Positions 36,740-48,974 of a DNA stretch of 64,000 bases are shown here, in pieces. Both the position numbers and the translations under genes were made by a program. The notes beneath the pieces are model-generated. The model was given only the letters and a program-made list of their open reading frames with translations, did not search any database and was not told the origin of the DNA. The stretch is from Muscardinus avellanarius (lineage: Eukaryota; Chordata; Mammalia; Rodentia; Gliridae). The DNA lies in contig OY726560.1 of assembly GCA_963383645.1 (NCBI GenBank), positions 26,165,800 to 26,229,799 on the forward strand. The letters run 5' to 3'. Every line of letters begins with the position of its first letter. The first letter of the stretch is position 1.

Positions 36740-37170
36740 TCCACCGGGTAGCCAGGCCACAACTGGGGCCATCAAGAGTGGGATCGGTATTTGCAATGTG
36801 GCATGCACAGAGAAATATCGCAGAAAATTAAAACCAGATGCTTCCCCTAATCAGCAATAACTAGGAGGAAAGGGGCAACAGGAAGTGGTCGAGCTATAGA
36901 AAGGGCCCTATAGTGAAACAATTAAGGTGACCAATCAGAGGGTATGGAATAGGGGAGGATGGAGCCTCTTTAAAAAGCAGGAGGTACATAAACATATGTA
37001 TCAAAGTTAATCACCAAACAAGCATGGGATCGAGGGAGGGGGAGGGAATGGGATGGGGACTGGATGAGGGCTAATTGGATGATGTGTGCTTGTGTATCCT
37101 CTCAAGTCTTATATTCCAATGTGATGTATGATTACAATGCACCAATAAAAATAAACTTAAAAAAATAAAA
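36740..37170 (+). mobile_element. 5'-truncated copy of the VNTR/L1-3'UTR composite element
   Basis: In sense orientation it begins within the last VNTR unit (GTAGCCAGGCCACAACTGGG) and passes the junction 'aagagtgggatcgg...catgcacagagaaata'. It then runs through an L1 3'UTR to TACAATGCACCAATAAAAAT. Aligned by eye, it follows the minus strand of 57780-58185 almost base for base, with scattered substitutions and small indels. This shows that the composite is a dispersed family. The A-rich tail ends near 37170. I could not find its target-site duplication. Confidence 0.85.
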
Positions 37171-37174
37171 AATA

Positions 37175-38690
37175 TTTAACTTTCATGTATTAGTATATAA
37201 AAAAGTCATAGTCAAGGAGATATTATTACTTCTTTGCCTATTTAGGCACATAAATTAAAAAATACAGAATGATCAGTATTTCCCTTTCTGCTTATATATC
37301 TTATGTGTTTCATTTTTAAAATTTATGTTTAGTGATACATAAATGATACATAAAATGATACTTAAATGACACATAAAAACAAATAAAATTGTACCTATGA
37401 ACTGAGGTTCCAGTGTACATAGATACACAGATTATTTCATTTTTAATGGTGGGAAGTGGTAGGAAAAGAGGTTGAAGTGGTAGGAAAAGAGGTTGAGAAA
37501 AGCCAAACTAGCCTCACATCTGGAACGGATGAAATGTGGGAAGAACCCTATGTGAAGCCCTGAGGTGGGTCCGGCACTCGGCACTCTCAGCAGCTCACAT
37601 GGCCTTGGGATGCTTACGTCAGGTCAGAGTCCTCTTGAGAGCCGGCCAGGCCCATAGTAGGATAGCAGGAACAGAAACCAGGTGTGTGCCTCGGTTCAGT
37701 AACACAGCCTCTTACAGGAACTTTAACACATCGTGGTCTTTCGTCTAGTGACTTAGAGCTATGAACAAGAGACTATTAAAAACAAACAAACTTTCCTATG
37801 TTTGTTCTCTTTCTCGCTCTCCTCTTTTGCTGTCACTTTCTGTAAAATTCATTCAAGGGTTCATGAGTTTGATTTAGAGGAGGGAATGGTGGAATCTGTG
37901 GTCTTTTACCTTAAACATCATGCAGACTCATTTTCTCCCCCCGCTCTTTCCAGCTGGCCTTAAGCTAAGTGTGCACCCAAGAATTCCTGATTTCTGCAGG
38001 TTTCTAGGGCTTTCATTCAAATAGATTTCAAGTGAGCCCTTTCTGTTAGCTCTCCAGAAATGCTCAGATAATTCACAGACCTACAGTAAAAGTATAACCT
38101 CTGCTCAAGTGGAAACCGGGGCATTTACACCTAATGGATAATTAATTTACTAATAAACAGTAGAGTACAGATTAAATTCATAGAGATAGACTACTTTATA
38201 CTCTTCAGTTTAGATACAGTGAGAACTTCTGATAATAATGTCATGCAGAGGGAGATCCATGTGAACATTTAACTACTGGTGAGAATAACAATTAGAACAG
38301 CCCCATGGGACACCCAGGGTCAATATTCAGAGATACAGAAGGGGTGTGTACACCCTAAGTGAGCTCCTCCAGGCTCGAGTATCACCTCAGGGCACGCATG
38401 TGCCTTTGCTCAAAGAAACTTGTACCAAAATGGTCATGAATGGACTGTTTAAAAAAAAGTATAAAAAATTCTTGCAAAGTAACCAGTATATTTAAGGTAG
38501 TGGTTATCTCTGTAATAGTACCTATTTGGTGGAAATGGGGTTTGGGATCTGCAAGTCAAGTTGCATACAGATAAGGCTGTTCACCTGTTTGCCTATGAGG
38601 TTTCCTTGTTTTGACAAAGGGTTCAACCATATTGGTAAGGTATTACTTCTTTTGGAGCTGGATATGTGCATCCTATATTATATTTGTAAC
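37175..38690. other. No gene seen
   Basis: Unique DNA. It includes an exact 21-bp tandem duplication (37454-37474 and 37475-37495) and a slightly more GC-rich patch at 37530-37750. No recognised repeat or exon. Confidence 0.5.
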
Positions 38691-38693
38691 TTT

Positions 38694-38768
38694 ATTTTTG
38701 GCAGTGCTGGGAATTGAATTTAGTGCCTTGCATATGCCAGGCAAGTACTCTACCACTGATCTATATAT
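38694..38768 (-). mobile_element. ID-type SINE, antisense
   Basis: Antisense ID text: 'gtgctgggaattgaatttagtgcc', then GCCAGGCAAGTACTCTACCA and CTGATC. The tRNA-like A-box complement 'ctctaccactga' is preserved. Confidence 0.78.
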
Positions 38769-39110
38769 TCATAACTTATATGTAACTGATTTGTAACATT
38801 TGCAGTAATATTTTTCAGGTAGTATATTAGGGTGGACCTTAGGGATTCATCTACTTTTTACCTATATAGGAAATTAGTTCTACGCAATTCATCCTAATAT
38901 TTCATTATGCATTTTAAAAAGCATTTGGAATTTTAAAAACTGCATTCTGTAAAAAATGTAAAAAGTCAACTAGAAATATGTTAAACAGTATTTTTGAATA
39001 AGATGTCTTCAGTGCTAGTGATTATGCATGCATTATGTTTGGTTTATTCAAAGTTTATATCTTTAAATACTGAAAGCAACTTGTATCCTAAAATTTGCAA
39101 AACCTGTTTA

Positions 39111-39300
39111 GCAAGATAGTGTCCTCTTATAATCCCAGTACTTGAGGGGCTGAGATGGGAAGATTGCTGGTTTGAGGCCAGCCTCAGCAACTTTGTGAGA
39201 TCCTGTTTCAAAATAAGAAATAAAAAGTGCTGGGTGTAGAGCTCAAAGGTAGGAGGCCCTTGGGTTCAGTCCTCAATACAACCTCTTCCCCAAAAAAGGA
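39111..39300 (+). mobile_element. Diverged B1-dID-type SINE
   Basis: 'cttataatcccagtacttgaggggctgagatgggaag' (B1), 'ttcaaaataagaaataaaaagtgctggg' (linker) and 'tagagctcaaaggtaggaggcccttgggttcag' (ID) are in the standard order. It is older than most copies here. Confidence 0.8.
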
Positions 39301-40595
39301 AAAATAATTTGAGGTCAAAAGGCAGCACCAATGACTCTGGATTCTTTCTTAACACTACAAATTAGTATAAACACCCTTTGACGCCACCTTAGGTAAGACT
39401 TTATGGCCTAAAATGAAGGTGGGTGCTATCTATCCATGGCAATGGGGTTCTTGCAAGGTCTTTGTTAGTATTTTTTTTTAACTTAGTATGCTATGCTTGT
39501 TTCTCTTAGCAACTGAGTATGATACCAGCTATTTAAGTAGGATAACAGGGGTCACACAATAAGTTCTTGGGTCATCTATCATTTATTTTGTTTTGAAAAA
39601 CTGTATGAAAGGTGCTGGCAATGGAATAGTAAGAACGATGTGAATTCCATCAATTGTAATGGCATCAAGTGAGTTCAAGATTTGCTGACAAAATCTTCAA
39701 GTCTTGCTTATTTTACTACAAGACTCTTTACACATCACTTTAAAACACTAATTTAGTTTGGCCAGTGGAAATCCTCAGTTCACTGGACAGGTTGTCCTTC
39801 TCTCTAGAGTTGACTTAACAGATGAGGAACTTTTTTTCTCCCATTAGATCTTCAGTCTTAAAAGCAATGTTGCACACACAAATATACTTATTGTTGAATG
39901 AATCTACTTATGCAAGGTTATTATTTAACCCTTACTCTCTAATAAAATTTTGAAGCTTTTTCTGCCAGGCTCATGCTAACAAGACTTATTCCTTTCTTGA
40001 TAGTCATATCTTTATTACTAAAAGATTTGTTTGATGAGGACAGAGTCTTTTCTGGGTACTTTATAGGACCTAGTGTAATGCATTTGATCTGGCAGTACCC
40101 AAAGTATAACTGTGCCTTATTGTATGCTATGCCTACTTTTAGTTTTGTGTATTTTGGGTTTTTTTTTTTTCCTGCTTGACTTCTTTCTGAGAACAACTGT
40201 GACAGGTAGTTTGTGTCTAAATTTATGAGTGAGAGAATAGAGGATTTGGGCAGGCAAGGAAACTAATGTTTACATTTTAAGTGTCTAAAATGTGTTGCAT
40301 ATAATATGGTAAATCCTCTATCAAATATCCATCAATGCATGACTGCAGTTCTTTACCTTATATTATACATAAAGGAATTACTTGGATTGATGAAGTGCTA
40401 GATCTGTGATTATAAGAACTGACCATGAATTGCTTCTTTCATTATACTTCATGCATTAATATATGTACTGAGACACAATGCCAGGTCTTTGGGGAAGAAT
40501 TATCACCAAGTGTTCCTACTCACAGAATCAGCTTGCAGAGATCATAATGTTGAATTTTTTTTATTCAATCGGGATCAACTTAAAGTACTAATATT
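39301..40595. other. No gene seen
   Basis: Unique AT-rich sequence. Two complementary open frames at 39939-40196 mirror each other and show no known motif. Confidence 0.5.
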
Positions 40596-40599
40596 TTTG

Positions 40600-40790
40600 G
40601 GTAAAACTAATCAAATTAGTTCCTCCTATGGAAGGAGCACTGTGTGAGGTACTTTACTTAGATGGTTTGATTTAGCCCCCCAATGAACCTCAGAGGGTAG
40701 ACTGCCTCATTTCTGCAGGTTTGAAAAATGAACCTTAGAATCTAAAATATTCGCACAAAGTCACACCAGTGGTTATTATGGTTCAATTTA
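40600..40790 (-). repeat. MIR relic, antisense
   Basis: 'ggagcactgtgtgaggtactttactt', 'ccccccaatgaacctcagagggtagactgcc', 'acaaagtcacaccagtgg' follow the antisense MIR order. Confidence 0.6.
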
Positions 40791-40830
40791 GAATGACCCC
40801 TTGAAGAGCTCATAAATTGGTGTTTGGAAC

Positions 40831-40935
40831 TGATATAATTGAGTCTTTAGGTTTGTAATACCAGCAGTGGATAAACTCACTGGAGGGAGTGGATCCCTGG
40901 GAGTATAGCCTTAGGGATTACATAGGTAAAGATGA

Positions 40936-40968
<33 letters not shown>

Positions 40969-41195
40969 ATCTCTATCTCTATCTCTATCTCTATCTCTCT
41001 ATCTCTCCCTACCAGCCTCCATGGCATGAGAAACACAGCCCATATGTTCTCCCTATGTAAGCCTCCCACCAACCACGCCCTGAGATACAGGGTCCCCATG
41101 AGCCAAAAACAGTAATAAACTAAATCTTCCTTTCTTTAAGTTACATGGTTAAGCCTTTAGATTATGACTGTGAGAATGCTGACCAATAACATGGC
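40831..41195 (+). mobile_element. MaLR-type solo LTR with a CT/CTAT expansion
   Basis: It opens TGATATAATTGAGTC and carries 'cagcctccatggcatgagaaacac', 'accacgccctgagatacagggtcc', 'catgagccaaaaacagtaataaac' and 'aaatcttcctttctttaagtta'. The LTR's pyrimidine tract has expanded to (CT)n(CTATCT)n at about 40937-40998. A minus-strand frame of Glu-Ile/Arg-Glu repeats is an artefact of this tract. Confidence 0.72.
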
Positions 41196-41199
41196 AAAC

Positions 41200-43285
41200 T
41201 ATGGAAGCAGGACTTGAATCCTAAAAATCCTAAACTCTCCCTCCAAGATCTAGGCTAACTCACTATATACTTTAGACCTTGGGTAGTATCATGAACTCCC
41301 CATCATGTGTTGGTCATTATTGTCCTTTCTCTACTATTTTGTGTCTTTGGCTTTATGATTCTCTTCTCTCTTGATGCTCCTCTGACTGTTCAGTTACTAT
41401 CATTTGTGGGTTGCTCTTCTATTTCTGTTAAATATTCGTTCCCTACCACCCTCATTTCTATTCTGAAGCCTATAGCCTTTCTCATTCTACTCATTGTCTG
41501 GATATTCTCATTTATTCACATGACTTTTAATTAAAAATAGTATTCTGAGATTTGTCCCACCCCTTACCCTCATGTGTAATATAGAGCACTTCAAATTCAC
41601 TTCAATCTCCTCCTCCCTCTGCTTGGCTTCATTTCTCATCCTTTCCCTTCTAGTCTCATAGGCGGCCCCACTGTCTTTCTATTCATGCAACTTCAAATGA
41701 AGGTGTTATCCTCCTTCTCCTCCATAACCACAGTGACATATGCCACAGATCTGATTTTTCACCAAGTGTACTGTATATATAGTTCTTGTTTTCTGTATAT
41801 TTGATGTTTGGGGGTCTTAAAAACAAACAAACACACACACAAAAAAAAAACCTTTCTGGTTGGAGAGAGGATGCCCTTTCTCAATTTTTTATCAAAGATA
41901 AAGCCTGACATCAAAGTATTAAGGCTGATTTTAATCAGTAATATATTTTTTGAATATAGAAAAGAGCCCAATGTGAACTGAACGCAACTTGAGTTTATAA
42001 AAAAAAAGGAGAGATGGAAGGAATAGGGAAGGGCAAAAGTGATTCTCAGCAGCCAGAAAAGTGAAAATTACAATTGTGGGAGAGGGGTTTGTCTGTTTGA
42101 AACCCATCTGTGTTTGCTAATGGGCTCTGGTTGACTTTAGATTCACCTCCAGCAGAGACTGGGAGACTGGGGTCTATCTTCAGATGTTGCCTGGAACAAA
42201 CTACATTCTTTTGGCAGCCTTGAGTTTTCTCTGCTAGACATGTTAAGAGGCTCCTGGGGTCATTGTAAGGATGCAACCTTGAGCTGTTGGAAACAATGTT
42301 AGTGTTTCATTCTAGTCTGTATACACTGAAGTGGAGAACTTATCAGAAAAGGGCCCAGAAGAACCTGATTAGAGTTGGTCAAGGAGTGATCTTTGTCACT
42401 ACCATGTTCTAACAGACAGGAAAGTACTTAGCTGGGAGAATGCCTTTGAATCACACTCAAGCAATCCAGAACTTCCTTCTCTATTTCCCTTCTTCCCCTA
42501 GGAGCAACATTCCTCTGCTTTTCATTACAGGTCCAGGCACCAGACAGCTAGGGATCACTTTGTGGTTTAGAGCCTGCTAAGATGATCCAAATTAGTCAAT
42601 CATTTGTACCATTTACCATGCCTTATCTCGCTGTTTTGAGGAAAATCCAACAAAGGCCATGACCTAAGCTTTTCCCTTACTCCTGTCCTCTGCTTCCTGA
42701 TGGAACCTGGTGCCTTCCTCAAGGCTCTGCTTGGTACGACTGAATTCCTCCAGGGTACGTTTGGGTACGACCAATTTCTTCCTTCCAAGTCTCATTCTCA
42801 TTTTTTTCCTATGGTGCCACTATATTTACCCCATCATAGACAACACCAACATTTTAGACTACCAAGACCTCTGTACTTTATATCATTTTTGAGGGCCTAT
42901 GCTAGCTACTCCATTAAAACAATCACCGTCTTTCCTTGGCTAATGCTCGACTTGCAGCAAATTCATCTTGATGACTTCTTCACATCTGTTTTCCCCTGGA
43001 GTGAATCATCTTTGCCACAGGAGTTAACCAATCTAGAACATACCTGTTCCTCTAAATGCTGTTGAGTCATTTAAAATGTACTTTGAGGCTTTAAGACTTT
43101 CAATACATGAAAGGTTTGACATAAGCTCCTCCTACGCAAGGTCTTTTCCAGTTGGCTGTCTTCTCTCCTAGCTTGGTCTTGGTGCTCGTTAGATTTCTGC
43201 TATTCTACAATTACTGCTTAATAATAATAAAAAAATTTAAACCTAACCAAACAACAAACACCATTATACTGTGTTTCATCTCTGC
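41200..43285. other. No gene seen
   Basis: Mostly unique, with moderately pyrimidine-rich segments near 41580-41740 that could be old L2. Open frames at 42600-43065 overlap on several frames and have no recognisable protein signature. Confidence 0.45.
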
Positions 43286-43289
43286 TCCA

Positions 43290-43575
43290 TGGTGGAGTTC
43301 ACACTGCTCTTTCCATCTGTAAGGCCTTTTATTTGTCCTCTGACTCTTGTGAACCCCTTAGGAAGCATCTCAGGAATCATTGTTCCTAGAGGTTTTCCCA
43401 GACTCTTTATCACAGACTTAGGTAAATTTCACAGAGAACTATTTATTTATCTTATCACTGGGTGGCCCCAAACACTGTGAACTCACTGAAGATAGAGGTT
43501 GTGTCTTACTTGTCTTCGTAAACAGGCATAAGACAGTACTCATGTGTAGTAGATGTTGAGTAATTCCTAAACATC
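43290..43575 (+). repeat. L2 3'-end relic
   Basis: 'ctctttccatctgtaaggcctttt', 'gaggttttcccagactctttatc', 'tgtgaactcactgaagatagaggttgtgtcttacttgtcttcg' and 'gtagatgttgagtaattcc' follow the L2 3' region order. Confidence 0.7.
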
Positions 43576-43747
43576 TTCCAAGTAAGTTTTTTCTAAACAT
43601 GTTCCAAGTAAATTTTTTTCAAATTATTATTATTTCTTAGCTAATAAGGGGAAAATTAACAATGGAAAATAGACAAAATGATGGTAAATGAATAGTATAA
43701 TTCAATTTCTTTTAATATATCTCTCCCAACCTTTCTTTCTTTTTCCT

Positions 43748-43955
43748 TTTTTTTTTTTGGTACTGGGGATTGAACCCAAAGGCATCCTAACTCTGAGTTA
43801 TACCTCCAGTCCATTTTAGTTTTTGTTTTGAAACAGGTTTTGTTAGGTTGCTGGAAGGCTTTCTAAATGGCTGAGGCTGGTCGTGAACCTGCAATCTTCC
43901 TGTTTCAGCCTAGTGCTTATACTGGGTTTACAGGCATGGCTCACCAGGCCCAGCT
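43748..43955 (-). mobile_element. B1-dID-type SINE, antisense
   Basis: Antisense ID half (GGTACTGGGGATTGAACCCA, then AACTCTGAGTTATACCTCC), linker with 'ttttgaaacaggttt', and antisense B1 half ending 'ggcatggctcaccaggcccagc'. Confidence 0.85.
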
Positions 43956-44254
43956 TAAACTTGCCTTTTTTAACCATGCATCATGTTACTAATCTTCCTT
44001 TAATATTCACTGGAATGAGTGCAGGGAAAGGAAAACGCTTCTAAAAGAAACTTCAAAAGCATAACAATATAACTGAGCTTCAAAACAAGTAACTGGTGCA
44101 GTGTGTACTTTGAACAGACTGTGTTAACACAGTACCCCATTAATACACATAACTTTAATGTTTTCACATACCAGTTAAAAAATAAAAAAGATATGTATTA
44201 TAATCCCTTAAGTATTTTAGGCCCCTGTCATTAATAATAAATTTTTGTTGTCAG

Positions 44255-44470
44255 TTTAAGGTACTAGCACTAAGCACCTTACACATAATATCTCATTTAA
44301 TCCTCATGATTGTATAACGCAACAACTACAATATGGTTCTAAATTTGCATATGTAAAATCTGAGGTGCTAAGAGGTTAGGTCAACTTACTCAGAGGTATA
44401 AAACTACTAGCAACTAGGACCAGGATTTTACTGAAAGTTTTTATCCTAATTCTCATTGTACCACCACTTC
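44255..44470 (-). repeat. MIR relic, antisense
   Basis: 'agcaccttacacataatatctcatttaatcctcatgattg', 'aaatctgaggtgctaagaggttaggtcaacttactcagag' and 'aactaggaccaggatttt' follow the antisense MIR order. Confidence 0.75.
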
Positions 44471-44474
44471 ATGA

Positions 44475-46054
44475 TTTTGTTAGGAATTTGGTTTATTATG
44501 AAGCTCTACTCACAATGATTAAATAAATATCACAAAAAAATAAACTATGCTAGTATCTTTTAAAAATTTGTTCTCCAGTTTTGTTCTTAGGAAAGATAGT
44601 ATTGACTTCACCAAATCACAAATTCTCTTTGGAAGCTTTTATTCCTCAATAAAGTACTCATAGTCCTAGATCCAGGCCAGCAGAGATAAAAATGAATTTT
44701 TAAAAAAGTGTTTTGAGAGACAATGGAAACTCCTGTGGCAAAGATGATTCATCCCAGGGGAACACAGGGAGGGAGGCTATAAAATACAGAGAACGCTTCC
44801 ATCTGGGCCAGATTCAGCTCAGCAGGACAATAGCTAGGAGCCTAGCCAGGGAGAGCCTCCTCGGCTGCAAACCGCAGAAGTTCTGGTTCGAATCTCTGTA
44901 CTCAGAATGTAAAGGAAGGATAAACAAGAGGTTCAGCTACCAGATGGGGACCCTTCTAATTAGTTAAGTCTGCTCTAATTTTTGGCCACCAGTTGGCAGA
45001 TGCTGCAGATGTCAAAAAGAGAGTAAACAGAATATGTTGGCAGTTTTGAATTTTAAACCAGTATATCACAAATAGATTCGATTTAGAAATATTTTCCCCT
45101 TTGGTTTAACTCTGTAACTTAATTTTGTCAAATGCTAGGAAGTTGGAGGTACATTTTGAGACATTTCTCTTGAGACATTTTATATTTTTGCCCTATGTTG
45201 ATAGCAATGGAAGAGATAGGAATTCGGGCATATTTTCTCAGAAGGTATAGGGTACAACCACAACATGATATTTTGTTGTATATATAGATTAGGGTGGCAT
45301 TAGTGATTTTAAAATTCTATAAAATGTAATAGCTGGGGATTTTATGGGTGGGGGTGGGAACACATCTTCGGATGAGCTGAAACATTAAAAAATTTCATGA
45401 CCAAAATTTAGTAGTGTAGTGTACTGATTGTGTGTGTTGTGAGTATTCATGTGAAAAAACATAGCAGAGAATAAGTGATTCTGCCTGCTTTGATGATGTG
45501 TTCTAAAACTCTTCCTAAAGGCACAGGTATTTAGCAAGAAGCTGTGAAAAGTAGGAATTGCCAATAAAGTAAGTTTGAAAAAGGGGTTCAGACAGAAAGA
45601 GATTTGTTACTGGAAAAAAGTAAATAATATAATGAGACAGAACAGAGCAAATGGGATCTTGATAAGAGATATCTGTGTTAGGGACAAGGAGTGAGTGTGG
45701 TGAAAAGAAACTGATTGGGAAGATACTCTAGATTTTTTTAATTTAGGATATGAAGTGTATTACACATCATTTCACCCAGATAGGAAATGCAGAAACAGTG
45801 TCGGGCTTTAGGGAATAAATAAAACATTCTATTTGATAAATGTTGAACTGTTATTATTAATTCTCACATGAGTTTAGTTAATATAAATTAATTATAAATT
45901 AGTATAATATAAAATCTTATAATAAGGATGATTATGTCATAGTTATTTGGCATGAATATTGTGAATGTTTTGCATATTCACACACAGTAGCCTCATAATT
46001 ATATATATATATATATTATACACACACATATACAGGTATCATGAGGATACCTAT

Positions 46055-46101
<47 letters not shown>

Positions 46102-46690
46102 ATCATGAGGAATCAGAGGGGCTCCATGTTGAAACCAAGATTCAAGCCTAGGTGGATTAATTTCATACCTTAAATAGCTCACACAATTTGGACCTAGTTA
46201 TCATGAGATTTTGCTTGGAATGCCTAGAAAGAAGCTGGCATTATGTTTATGGATATCAGGAATAAGGTTAGAGCCATAAACTTAGCAGTCACTAATTGTT
46301 AGGTTGTAGATAAAACTATGAAAGTAGAGCGTATTTGCTTTTTTCTTTGTACCTCTCCGGGGCAGAGGTTTCCAACATGGGAGGGTAATGAATGGACTTC
46401 AGCAGCCATGTTGAAACTGTTGTCTTTCTTGGTGTATGTCTTTCTTAAATTGGTTCTTTGCTTCAGACATACTCTGGTTACCTGCCAACTCTGCTCTTTA
46501 GGTAAAGTTTTCATCTTGGAACTGATCATTTTATATCTTTATCTTCTAAGCTGCATATCCTTATCTCTGAGGAATGGCTGTGTGTTTTGAGACTCAATGT
46601 GAATGACCTTAGGGGAAGAAAGGAGACAGCATAGAATAAACAAAAAACTAGTCCTTCTCTTAAATAGCTATGCCTCTCTCATTCTAAATT
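44475..46690. other. No gene seen; TA and CA microsatellites
   Basis: Unique DNA. A (TA)n run at about 45999-46018 and a (CA)n run at about 46060-46099 sit close together. A plus-strand frame at 44713-44967 has no recognised motif. Confidence 0.5.
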
Positions 46691-46698
46691 ACTCCATT

Positions 46699-46734
<36 letters not shown>

Positions 46735-46893
46735 TTACTTAGAGAACCCAATGGCACTATACCCATGAGATATACCACAGTCCAATTTTATTTTGTAAGA
46801 GCCTCACTAAGTTGTCAAAAGTGGCTTTGAACCTGTGATCTTCCTGTCTGAGCCTCCCAAGTACTTAGAGGCCTGTAGCAATGTGATTGGCTA
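46699..46893 (-). mobile_element. Antisense SINE with (GT)n tail
   Basis: A (GT)n run at about 46701-46733, the complement of an expanded (CA)n tail, is followed by an eroded antisense ID half. The antisense B1 half has 'ttgaacctgtgatcttcctgtctgagcctcccaagtac'. Confidence 0.72.
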
Positions 46894-48785
46894 CTTTATG
46901 GTATCTCTTGAATGAATTTGGTTAATTCAGCAGTACGTGTCTCCTTCCTTCTTTGCCAAGTACTCAGCTGATAATCTGAAGTTGGTAATTTGGTGATGCA
47001 TTACGATTTTATGTTCTCATTACTCTTAAGTGTAAGGTGTTTTAGGAATCTGTTTTAAATATTAGAAATTGCCCAAATAAAGCAATATGTACTATATTGA
47101 GCTATTCTTGTCAGCAAATCTAAAAAAACAAAAGCAAAAGTAAGAACAAAGACTGATTCATTTTGCTGCGTTGAGAATTCTTTGGAGATAAGCTCTTCTG
47201 CTGGATTGAGCAACTAAGGTGAGAATTACAAATGCTCACTTATGCTTGGAGACAGAAGAGAAGGATGGCCTGTCCCGTCCCTTGGTAAATGTGTGTAATT
47301 TAAATACCAATCTAAGCTTAGAGCAAAGGAGTCTCTTTGGCATAATTATACTATTCTCTGGAAAGTTCTGGGCAAAATTGTAATCTTTCTTCTTGTCAAA
47401 ACTCAGTCTTTCTGCCTTAAGTAATTCTAGATGAAGCGATGCAGAGAGTAGAAACTTGTGGAGGGAAATTTCTGAAGTCACTGTAGCATGTTCTAACATA
47501 TTGCTTGCTGTGTAGCCTTACAATGGATGATTTTTCTAAGACATCCACTGTGATCATACTGAACAAGAAATGTCTCTGATATTCAAAGGCACACCTACAA
47601 GATATTTTGATCTCCTCCATTCTTCTTTGAGTTCACAAAGTCAAACCAAGCCTTCTTTCTTCTGTGGAAGATAAGTTGATCTTGACCTTTCTTTGGACCA
47701 TGGTTTTGGTATCTACCACAACTAATCTTAGAAACTGAAATCTTTCTTTAGCTAAGGACTTAAAAGACAGTTATTGGCTACTCTATCTTGGATAGATGTA
47801 AATTTATAAACTCTTAAGCCTTGGTAGAAACCTACACAAAAGACATATGGAAAATTATTTCTGGGTTGTGTGCTTCAATAACAAGAGTTATTTTCATTTG
47901 AAAAAGATATGGCTTTTAAAGCAATTCAGTTTACATATTTAAGAACTTGAACAATATTTCTTATATTAAACCATTTCTGAATTATTGGGTTCTCATTAAT
48001 AGCCTTTAGTCAGTGTTAGGATTAGGATTAAATGTATGGGTCCTTGAGGTAAACTGAGAGGCTAAATACTAGCTCCAACACTTATTAGAATGACTTTGAC
48101 CTCTTGCATACCTTGATTTTCATAGCAGTTGAGTGGGGAAGATAATAAAAGTTACCAGATAAAAGTAGTGAGCTTTAGCAAAATTAAGAAGATATGCATG
48201 TATCTTAGAAATATGCCTAATATAATATCTAATATCTATTGACTCTGTATTTTTGTTATAGTTCATGACAGAATAAAAGTTCTCAATGCTATTTGGTGAA
48301 CATGAAAATTTCAGAAACTTTTAGCTGAGTATTATTTTAATTTTAATTATACACATATTATATCCTGTAAAAATTAAGAGCAAGAAAAACTATAGAAAGA
48401 TGAATCATTTTTTATTATTTTCATCTACACTATTTTTTAAACCACTGACAGAAGTCTGATATGTATTTTTCTAGATTTTTTTTACTCATTTACAAAATTA
48501 TGCTGCACAAATAATTTTAATATTAGGCCATTGATTTTATGCTATCTTGAAATTCTTTAAAAATAACTCAAATATGAATAGCTTATCCTTTTCAGTTTAT
48601 ACATACAGGTCTGCCTTTTTCTTTTAATTGGGACATACCAGCCCATATGTATCATAAAATCTATTTCATGAGAGCCATTAAGTTGGGCTCTAAATGTTTG
48701 CTATTTCAAACAGTACAGCCAATAACATCCTTATACATCCATCATAGATACAAACTGCCTCCTGAGGGCCAGATCTAAACTGCAG
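46894..48785. other. No gene seen; MIR relic
   Basis: Unique AT-rich DNA with a MIR-like patch at about 48025-48165 ('actagctccaacacttattagaatgactttgacctcttgcataccttgattttca'). No gene is recognised. Confidence 0.5.
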
Positions 48786-48789
48786 GTTT

Positions 48790-48972
48790 ATCACTTCTCA
48801 GCCTTTGGGCTAAGATCAAGTATAGTATTTTCTTTTATCAGTTTAGTATCTGATATGTCCTCTGAGGACACTATATTTAATGGATCTTTAGAAAAAGGAG
48901 ATGAAATGGGAACTTGCTCCATTGACTCCATGTTTTGTTTCAATATTGCAATACTTCCAGGGATGGCACACA
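48790..48972 (+). pseudogene. U2 snRNA pseudogene, full length
   Basis: The sequence follows U2 snRNA from its 5' end (ATCACTTCTCAGCCTTTGGG, then CTAAGATCAAGT) through 'ttatcagtttagtatctgata', 'gaggacactatatttaatgga' and 'cttgctccattgactcca'. It ends with 'tattgcaatacttccagggatggcaca'. It spans the whole ~188-nt RNA but has many substitutions, including in the 5' and Sm-site regions. No snRNA-type promoter elements are seen upstream. A retrocopied pseudogene is by far the likeliest explanation. Confidence 0.92.
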
Positions 48973-48974
48973 AA

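Noticed and set aside
44840..44900. tRNA-like text with a B-box (GGTTCGAATC)
   Set aside because: No convincing A box, acceptor stem or full cloverleaf could be paired. More likely chance or an eroded SINE.
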